From Acanthacorydalis orientalis (taxonomy: Eukaryota > Arthropoda > Insecta > Megaloptera > Corydalidae), in the NCBI GenBank assembly GCA_034766995.1, contig CM068323.1, positions 4,704,467 through 4,768,466 on the forward strand: a DNA stretch of 64,000 nt. The letters are read 5' to 3'. Each line of letters opens with the position of its first letter. Within the stretch, counting starts at the first letter, position 1. The notes under the pieces were generated by a model. The model was given only the letters and a program-made list of their open reading frames with translations. It did not search any database and was not told the DNA's origin. Below, in pieces: positions 57,850-64,000 of this stretch. A program made the position numbers and the translations under genes.

Positions 57850-58735
57850 CGTCCGATGATTGATTACACAGATCAACACAGATTTTACCTCCGAAATGAC
57901 AACATTGGGATTAAATAGCTCCGGTACTGAATTGTATTTTTTTAATATGAAAAGTTTCCAGTTGGTTCGGATTTCGTAGAAAAATTTGAAGACATTTCTG
58001 GATAAAATTAATCGCAATCAATATTCTTGAAGAATTTATCCTGATTTTAAAGTCTTTATGAAGATGCAACAATATATGCACCAAATACTGTTGTTTCTTG
58101 TGTATATGGGATAGTCGCGATAAAGCGAACCATTGTCTTAAACGAGATGGGATGGAAAGGAAATCTTTCATGCCAGGGACTCAAAACATACAACGTCTTC
58201 CTTTAGTCAACAAACAAAAAACACCTCCTCTCCGCATCAAGTTAGTCTTGATGAAAAACTTTGTGATGGTAATGAATTTTATAGGAGAAGTATTCCAATA
58301 TCTCCTGAAAAAGTTCCCCAAAACAACTGAGGCCAAAGTAAAAGAGAGAATATTTGTTGGCCCCCAAATCAACGAATTAATACAGGATTCAGATTTCGAA
58401 GATAAATGTAACAGAAGAGAGAGCACAGTGATCGATGGTTCCGGTTTGTAAGAATTTCTTGGTAATCATAAGGGACGAAAATTACAAAACATTAGTGGAA
58501 GGCACGTTGGAAGCATTTAGAGTAGCGGGTCGCAATATGCCATTGAGAGTTCACATGATGCGCTCTCATTTGGATTGTTTTCCAGAAAATATGGACGATC
58601 TCAGTGATGAGCACGGAGAAAGGTTCCATCAACAGATTTCGGAAATGGAACGGCATTGCCAGGGCAAGTGGAATCATGTAATGCTGCCGGACTATTGTTA
58701 GACTTTAAGGAATGAATCGTTTGATGTTATTTATA
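57850..58735 (+). pseudogene. Relic of a multi-copy arthropod ORF (DEHGERFHQ type)
   Basis: Plus-strand frames read CFLCIWDSRDKANHCLKRDG (from 58092), PLVNKQKTPPLRIKLVLMKN and FVGPQINELIQD (to about 58390). They shift, then read RNMPLRVHMMRSHLDCFPEN and SDEHGERFHQQISEMERHCQ, with PDYC followed by TAG where relatives have Trp. I recognise the order from uncharacterised proteins present in many copies in arthropod and cnidarian genomes. I know of no assigned function. The part before 58092 is much less certain. Stops and a frameshift show that it is dead. Confidence 0.6.
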
Positions 58736-58991
58736 AAAGGAAGTCTTTAATTCAAAAATATTTTCCTCTATGAATACGCATATCAATAAATGTACTTAGA
58801 AATTACAAAAAATAATTATTTACTGGTATATTACAAACTCTAATCAACTTTAACTCATGAGTATGATAGAAATTCTTCTAAGGAGGACCTCTTACAAAAT
58901 CGTTTTCGAGATCCGAAAAAAATTTCAATTTGTTGACCAGTGTTATTAATCATTTTGATTTTTGTATATGTACATTAATAGAAACAAACTT

Positions 58992-58996
<5 letters not shown>
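58736..58996. other. Unassigned sequence in presumed first visible intron
   Basis: AT-rich sequence without recognised elements, between the ORF relic and the TA array. Confidence 0.4.

Positions 58997-58997
<1 letters not shown>

Positions 58998-59051
<54 letters not shown>
58998..59051. repeat. (TA)n microsatellite
   Basis: This TA array ends about 45 bp before the splice acceptor of the protease exon. Confidence 0.95.
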
Positions 59052-59054
<3 letters not shown>

Positions 59055-59097
59055 TTGATATAATTGTTGTTCTGATTGCTGTCATATATTTTTGTAG

Positions 59098-59252
59098 AAT
59101 GCGAAGAGTATGCGAAGTATGTTAATACTGTTGAAGATAGTCCAGTTCTTTCCGCAAGTGCTGGAAAGGATATCGTATCACAGTGTGGGATCGTGGAGGT
59201 ACCTTTAATTATTGGAGGAGAAAAAGCGAGTCTAAAAGAATTTCCACACATG
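59098..59252 (+). CDS. Snake-like (CLIPC-type) serine protease, exon with activation site
   Basis: The acceptor TTTTTGTAG at 59089-59097 and donor GTATGT at 59253 bound 155 bases. The exon needs one base from a preceding exon (phase 1) and then reads CEEYAKYVNTVEDSPVLSAS, CGIVEVPLIIGGEKAS and LKEFPHM. The CEEYAKYV segment and the Cys before the activation loop are typical of insect Snake-like proteases. Cleavage is expected between Leu and Ile of PLIIGGE. Leu before the cut is a mark of the CLIPC group, whose members act upstream in extracellular haemolymph cascades. The clip domain itself is not visible in this window. Confidence 0.9.
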
Positions 59253-59597
59253 GTATGTAAATTCTAATAAATTACTATGATATTGAAGAAAATGACAAAC
59301 TATTATATCTCTATTGATATACAGTCTCGCTAAAATGAGACACAACGTACAATATCTTCAATTATATACAGTCAGTCACAAAAGTATCCGACCATATACA
59401 CAGTTCTTATACTCACAAGGAGAGAGCGCCAACGTGGGGAACTCGAATCGCTCGAAGGTCGGTGGGTGGGTAGGTAATGACCCCTAGTTTATGTTCCCTT
59501 AACCCTTTGATGCACTTCTGCGCCTTTCTGAACAAAAAGTGGCTCAAAGTTTCAAGACAACGCATGAGTACCGCGTTATTAGTCTCCGTGCAACTAC

Positions 59598-59675
59598 ATG
59601 AAATGAGCGCGTTAGTTGGTTAGCTAAGGAGGTCGATGCGCTGGAGGTTGTCGGGTTCAATTCTTCTTTTCGGAT
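59598..59675 (+). repeat. tRNA-like segment, possible SINE head
   Basis: GCGTTAGTTGGTTAGC resembles a polymerase III A box and GGGTTCAATTC a B box, separated by the 34 bases expected in a tRNA. The acceptor and T stems pair poorly, so a functional tRNA gene is unlikely. Confidence 0.3.
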
Positions 59676-59869
59676 TTTTTTTCGTTTTGTTTTTTGTAAT
59701 GTATATGTCATGCTATTATAAGAATTTCTTTCTTCAATGCATTTTTTTGCAACAATATCACCTGAAAATGTTTCGACGCTAATTTTATTACTTCTATTTT
59801 TTTTACCATTCAAAAACACATGTACATTTTTATATTCGTAAGAGAACATTCAAATAAATTGACTGCAGC

Positions 59870-60510
59870 TGCACAAATTTGAAATAACAACGCTGATGAT
59901 AGTGGAAAATATTTCGGAGGAAAATCGTGGCCTTCGACGATAAAAGTCCTATCTCTTAGGTACTTGTCGACGATTTTCACTGGGTGCATCGGTAACTTGT
60001 TCTCGATTAACTTGTAAATCAGGCCATCGTGCCATAACGTATCGAACGCCTTCTCTATGTCCAAGATTATCATGGATGTGCGGAGTCCCTTCTGGAATCC
60101 CTCGATAACGTGCTCATCGATCCGTGTCAGCTGGTGCATCGTGGCATGACCTTTTCGGAATCCAAATTGCTTCGGAACTATGCTCCTGCAAGATTCCACG
60201 TGCGTTGTTATCCTGTTCAATATGATTCCCTCGGACACCTTGCTTAATGTCGGGAGCAGACTGATCGGTCGGTAACTAGCGACCTCTTCTGCTTTCTTCC
60301 CCGGTTTTCTAAACGCCAAAACTTTGGCTAACTTCCACTGCTCTGGAAAGTAACATGTTCTTACCACAGCATTGTACATTTCAGTCAGTGCTACCAATCC
60401 CTTTTGCGGTAAATATTGTAGCACTAAATTCTGTATTCCGTCTATCCCAGGCACCTTCCTTGATTTTATACTATATACCGAAACAACTTGAAACAGTTCC
60501 TCGATCGCCG
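59870..60510 (-). pseudogene. Jockey-type LINE reverse transcriptase fragment
   Basis: The minus-strand frame from about 60500 reads EELFQVVSVYSIKSRKVPGI, the GIDGIQNLVLQYLPQKG block, PEQWKLAKVLAFRKPGKKAE, YRPISLLPTLSKV, KQFGFRKGHATMHQLTRI and MIILDIEKAFDTLWHDGL (first catalytic Asp). It ends near YLRDRTF. The FADD block and everything beyond are missing. The fragment is joined directly to Tc1 sequence at both sides. Confidence 0.85.
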
Positions 60511-60840
60511 GACATGAATTCCATAGAACATTTGTAGGGATTTTTGAAGAAATCTTTAACCAATCATTTCATAACCAGTAAAGAAGCATTAAAAACCTTT
60601 CTTCAACAAGAATAGGACCAAATCAGCCCAGCTATAATGAAAAAACTTATAAATTCTATGCCTCATCGATTAAAAACAGTTCTAAAATCTAAAGGATATC
60701 CTACCAAGTACTAGTTTCTATCCTTTTAACTCTCTTTTAACAATATTGTGAGTGACCGGATACTTTTGTGTGTATAAATATGACATGTTGAATTGAAATA
60801 ACATCTTCTTTCAACATATTGTTTATATATATATATATAT

Positions 60841-61053
60841 ATCATCATCATCATCTTCAGCCTCTGTTAATCCACTGCTGGATGAAGGCCTCTTCCATGA
60901 TTTTCCATTTTGTTCGATTCAGTGCCTCTCTTTTCCACAGTTTTCCAAAAAAGTTTTTAATATCCTTGTCCCATCTGTTCATTGGTCTCTTTCTGGGTCT
61001 TTTCATATTCCTTGGTTCCCAATCAATAATTTCTCTTGTCCATCGGTTGTCCA
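60841..61053 (-). mobile_element. RTE-like LINE 3' end
   Basis: The minus strand reads DNRWTREIIDWEPRNMKRPR, KRPMNRWDKDIKNFFGKLWK and EEAFIQQWINRG, the last 65 codons, then stop and the GAT-type tail (plus strand ATCATCATCATC). It matches 52073-52290 but keeps the codons lost there. It lies in the same protease intron, 74 bp before the exon at 61127. Confidence 0.8.
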
Positions 61054-61126
61054 CATGTATATATATATATATATATATAATTTTTAAAAATCAAATTATA
61101 TTTCAAGCATTCCAAATTCTGTTTAG

Positions 61127-61242
61127 GCTGTTATTGGATTCGGTCAATCACCAAGTGATGATTTAGCATGGATGTGTGGAGGAAGTTTGATCAGTGAAAA
61201 ATACGTGCTGACAGCTGCACATTGTCTCAATAGTGTCGAAAA
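61127..61242 (+). CDS. Snake-like serine protease, exon with catalytic His
   Basis: The acceptor TCTGTTTAG and donor GTAAGT bound 116 bases that continue the frame after PHM: AVIGFGQSPSDDLAWMCGGS then LISEKYVLTAAHCLNSVE. CGGSLIS and LTAAHC are the chymotrypsin-fold signature around the active-site His. The preceding intron (59253-61126) contains the Tc1 composite, the jockey fragment and the LINE tail. The exon ends with two bases of a Lys codon. Confidence 0.95.
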
Positions 61243-61404
61243 GTAAGTCGAAAGAAAAAATAAATACAATTTAATAAGTCGAGTACCTTAAAAGTACATA
61301 ATAGGAAATATATATAGAGATTTGTTATTTTTCTAGTGACATTTTTGTAAGAAAAATGTATGTTCAACTTTCAGAGATGCAGTTCTTAATAAATAAAAAT
61401 TATA

Positions 61405-62235
61405 CGAGGTCAGACAATTAAGTAATGCGACCGATTTTTTTTTTCTCGGCCTGTGGTAACACTGCGAACCTGTAACTCCGCCACCGTAATAGCAGATCCC
61501 TACTCTCTCGATTGAGGCCTTACCCACCCTCGTACGATCATTTCTTCGCCAGCTGTTTAGTGTTTTGTAACAACGCGCGAGTAGTGCATGTCACGATGAA
61601 CATCGCTCAAGATTGTCTCGAGCAGGTTGAAAGTGATCCTACTCTTCTCTCCTACTATTCTCGCCAAAGAAGGCGAGAATGAGCAAGTCCAAAGTGAAAA
61701 CCATGTTGATTTGCTTCTTCGACAGCAAAGGGGTGGTTCACAGAGAGTTCGTACCACCTGGACAAACCGTAAATCAAGTATTCTACCGCAATGTGCTCGA
61801 AAAATTACGAAAAAGGGTGCTCAGAGTGCGTCCAGAGATCGCGAAGACTTGGGTTCTGCATCACGACAATGCTCCCTGTCACAGTGCGTTCAGTGTCTCT
61901 CAGTTTTTGGCGTCTAAAGGCATCGCAACGTTACCACCACCGCCCTATTCACCGGACATGTCACCCTGCGACTTTTTCCTATTCCCCCATATGAAAAAAT
62001 TCGTCAAAGGTCGACATTTTGACTCCGTTGAAGATATCCAAGAATCTGTGACGAGGGTACTCGGAGAGGTCCCACAAGAAGTGTTCCAGAATTGTTACGA
62101 AAACTGGAAAACTCGCTGGAATAAGTGTATAGATGCGGGAGGGGACTACTTTGAAGGGGATCGCAGCGATGTACCTTAATTTTTAAATATACTCGATTTT
62201 TGAATTTTGTCGCATTACTTAATTGTCTGACCTCG
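61405..62235 (+). mobile_element. Mariner family 2, copy C (further deleted)
   Basis: Both ends and TA duplications are intact and the length is 831 bp. In addition to the N-terminal deletion common to the family, about 80 bp around 61650 are lost. It lies in the second visible protease intron. Confidence 0.85.
61609..62179 (+). pseudogene. Mariner-like transposase fragment, first Asp deleted
   Basis: The start MNIAQDCLEQ is followed after 18 codons by the deletion, which removes TGDESWF and shifts the frame to a stop. An internal frame from 61679 (MSKSKVKTMLICFFDSKGVV) to 62179 keeps HHDNAPCHS and YSPDMSPCDFFLF. Without the first catalytic Asp no activity is expected. Confidence 0.85.
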
Positions 62236-62476
62236 TATTAGTGAGAAATAATCAATTACATATTCGATATATGAAATATATTTCTTTTATTCGTTAAATT
62301 ACTATTTCCGTGATTATGATTAATTACTTTTTTATTATTTTTATTAAATATTTCAGATTGAATGTTGTTTAAACAATGTGATGTTACAAGATATTAAGTT
62401 GCCAGATTTTTTTACCAAAATTTTGATAATTTTCTTATTTCCTACCATATTTATAATAATATATTTTGTATGTATA

Positions 62477-63012
62477 TTAGGTTGGTAGAAGAATAATTGC
62501 GATTTATTACCTTCAAATTCAAATATATTTTTAATAATTTTATGTTTTAAGTGGTCCAGAACTTTTGGATGACAACATCTAACTTTTGTGCGAACTTTCG
62601 AATTGTTGTGCGTGGTTTTGATTCAACTGACGCCTTCAGTTGGTCGGTATGAACTGAAGAAGGTCGTTCGCGACTTTTTTCATCTTCAAGGCTCTCGTCC
62701 CTAGCACAAAATGTTTGGATCCACCATTGCATTGTCCATTCCTTAACAGTACCTACACCAAAAGCATCGTTTAGTTTACAAACAGTTTCTGCTGCTTTAC
62801 CAGCCATTTTGAATTCATACAAAAAAATTCTCTTATTTCCTTCTATTCCATCTTTAATTCAATAGCCCAATTTGAAACAAAATTAATAATAAAACCAAAG
62901 TCGATATTACTAAAATACAGACCGAAAAATGTAGTTCAAAATGATATTAAAATGAACACGATGAAATGACACTTTCATTACCGCAACCGCAATTATTTTC
63001 CTACCAACCTAA
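62477..63012 (-). mobile_element. Cecropia-type mariner deletion derivative
   Basis: The ends TTAGGTTGGTAGAAGAATAA and ATTATTTTCCTACCAACCTAA are flanked by TA at 62475-62476 and 63013-63014. It is 536 bp long and sits 65 bp before the third visible protease exon. Confidence 0.85.
62547..62822 (-). pseudogene. Cecropia-type transposase N-terminal fragment
   Basis: The 91-codon frame reads MYEFKMAGKAAETVCKLNDA, then VKEWTMQWWIQTF, RDESLEDEKSRERPS and TTIRKFAQKLDV. This is the first helix-turn-helix region and the start of the second one. The DDE domain is completely deleted. If expressed it could bind the termini without cutting, but I see no evidence of expression. Confidence 0.75.
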
Positions 63013-63077
63013 TACTATTAGAATTCTATTTATATAGTGTACTGTTTTATATTATTCGAAATTATATAAATTTTCAG

Positions 63078-63337
63078 AGGTCCAGCACAGAAAGTACGTT
63101 TGGGTGAATTAGATTTATCGAAGACCGATGAAGAGACGAAAATGCAAGAATGTATTGTCTCTAAAAAAATACCACATCCAGAATATAAACGTCCGTCTCG
63201 TTACAATGATATAGCATTGTTGGAATTGGAATCTGCTGTTGAGTTTGACGCGTATGTGCGTCCGGCATGTTTGCAGGTCAATACTGAGATACCAGGAAAA
63301 ATGGCTATAGCTACAGGATTCGGAAAACTGAGTTTCG
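63078..63337 (+). CDS. Snake-like serine protease, exon with catalytic Asp
   Basis: The acceptor ATTTTCAG (ends 63077) and donor GTAATT (63338) bound 260 bases in frame with the previous exon. The protein continues KGPAQKVRLGELDLSKTDEE, MQECIVSKKIPHPEYKRPSR, YNDIALLELESAVEF and VRPACLQVNTEIPGK, then ATGFGKLSFG. NDIALLEL carries the active-site Asp, and VRPACL the Cys that bridges to the light chain. The next exon should hold GDSGGP and lies beyond 64000. The following intron already contains mariner copy G. Confidence 0.95.
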
Positions 63338-63399
63338 GTAATTATAAATGATTTATTAGAGTTTATATGAATGTTATTGACGATGATTTAACTTTAGTA

Positions 63400-64000
63400 C
63401 GAGGGTGGTCCCAGAAATACCCGATCCAACAAAGAAAACACAAATTTTTTGGAAAAAAATATATTTATTTTTCAACACAATCTCCTTTCAGCTCTATACA
63501 CTTTTCCCAGCGATGTTCAATAAGTTCGATACCCTTTTTATAATAAGAACTGTCTTGCTCCTCAAAATACCCATTAACTGCCGACATCACTTCTTCATCG
63601 TTGGGAAATCTTTGACCACTGAGCCATTTTTTCAAGTTTGGGAACAGAAAATAATCCGAGGGGGCTAAATCTGGCGAATAGGGTGCATGAGGTAGCAATT
63701 CAAACTTTAATTCATTAATTTTGGCCATTGCAATGACGGATTTGTGAGCTGGTGCATTGTCTTGATGAAACAACACTTTCTTCTTAGCCAAATGCGGCCG
63801 TTTTTGCTTGATTTCTTCGCTCAAACGTTGCAATAAGTTCGCATAATACTCGCCGTTGATAGTTTTTGCTTTTTCAAGACAGTCAATGAAAATTATCCCA
63901 CGCGCATCCCAAAAAACCGACGCCATGACCTTGCCTGCAGATGAAACGGTCTTCGCCTTCTTTGGAGCCGGTTCTCCCTTTTCAGCCCATTGTTTTGATT
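63400..64000 (-). mobile_element. Mariner family 1, copy G (cut by window edge)
   Basis: The 3' terminus CGAGGGTGGTCCCAGAAATA starts after TA at 63398-63399. The element continues beyond the window. It is inserted 62 bp after the splice donor of the protease exon at 63337. Confidence 0.9.
63465..64000 (-). CDS. Mariner family 1 transposase, C-terminal part, open to window edge
   Basis: The stop is at 63465-63467. The frame is open to the window edge, from QSKQWAEKGEPAPKKAKTVS through FHQDNAPAHKS to YSPDLAPSDYFLF and KGDCVEK. The second and third catalytic Asp are present. The first would lie just outside. Whether the copy is intact cannot be told here. Confidence 0.8.
   Translation of the reverse strand, partial: SKQWAEKGEPAPKKAKTVSSAGKVMASVFWDARGIIFIDCLEKAKTINGEYYANLLQRLSEEIKQKRPHLAKKKVLFHQDNAPAHKSVIAMAKINELKFELLPHAPYSPDLAPSDYFLFPNLKKWLSGQRFPNDEEVMSAVNGYFEEQDSSYYKKGIELIEHRWEKCIELKGDCVEK

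Larger units (their letters stand above)
59369..60773 (+). mobile_element. Tc1-like element, composite, in protease intron
   Basis: The left end CAGTCAGTCACAAAAGTATC follows TA. The right end GAGTGACCGGATACTTTTGTG is its degenerate complement. Only the transposase tail survives (60510-60712: SPDMNSIEHL, a stop in place of Trp, then GFLKKSLTNHF and MPHRLKTVLKSKGYPTKY). The middle has been replaced by a jockey-like fragment and other sequence. Confidence 0.75.

Noticed and set aside
63405..63668. Antisense 87-codon frame repeated in family 1 mariners (also 822, 20010, 28951, 32582, 44908, 55087)
   Set aside because: It is the opposite strand of the transposase C-terminus and is kept open only by the codon composition of that gene.

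Overview
The window is AT-rich animal DNA, most likely from an insect. Three spliced exons of a Snake-type (CLIPC-like) serine protease, several mariner families, Tc1, piggyBac-like and jockey/RTE-like relics, long TA microsatellites and the absence of any bacterial-style operon support this. Hymenoptera, and ants in particular, would fit the mariner density, but that is inference.

Only one host gene can be supported. It is on the plus strand at the right end: exons 59098-59252, 61127-61242 and 63078-63337. They encode the pre-activation linker, the activation site, and the catalytic His and Asp; the Ser exon lies beyond the window. Each visible intron is loaded with transposons. A possible signal-peptide exon with a TATA box lies at 47227-47362, about 11.7 kb upstream and in a compatible phase. 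This link is unproven.

Everything else recognisable is repeat. 1-812 is a LINE relic. 817-3443 holds two different mariners. 4394-9096 holds tandem mariner ends and a mauritiana-type mariner split by a piggyBac relic. 9901-19765 holds TTAA-flanked MITEs, cecropia-type mariner pieces and an IS630-like DDE relic. 19862-28458 holds a mariner deletion copy, GC-rich modules on TA arrays and rearranged mariner relics. 28698-33460 holds Tc1 relics, a 700-bp tandem repeat and mariners. 34314-40773 holds TA arrays, an almost intact irritans-type mariner (one premature stop) and nested mini-elements. 41713-46360 holds Tc1 and piggyBac relics plus a full-length mariner. 47611-53770 holds another mariner, a 194-bp satellite, a large foldback element and an RTE-like LINE. 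55082-56877 is a composite mariner with two inverted 3' halves and one fully open transposase. 57850-64000 holds the protease exons and their transposon-filled introns.

Mariner family 1 (ends reading CGAGGGTGGTCCCAGAAGTAC) is present seven times. Family 2 (ends reading CGAGGTCAGACAATTAAG) is present three times, and every copy lacks the N-terminal DNA-binding half of the transposase. A 714-721 bp MITE with TTAA target duplications is present six times, and four of these insertions can be dated against homologous empty sites. Nothing in the window looks like an unknown multi-gene system. The unusual content is structural: the composite mariner, the foldback array and the nesting history.
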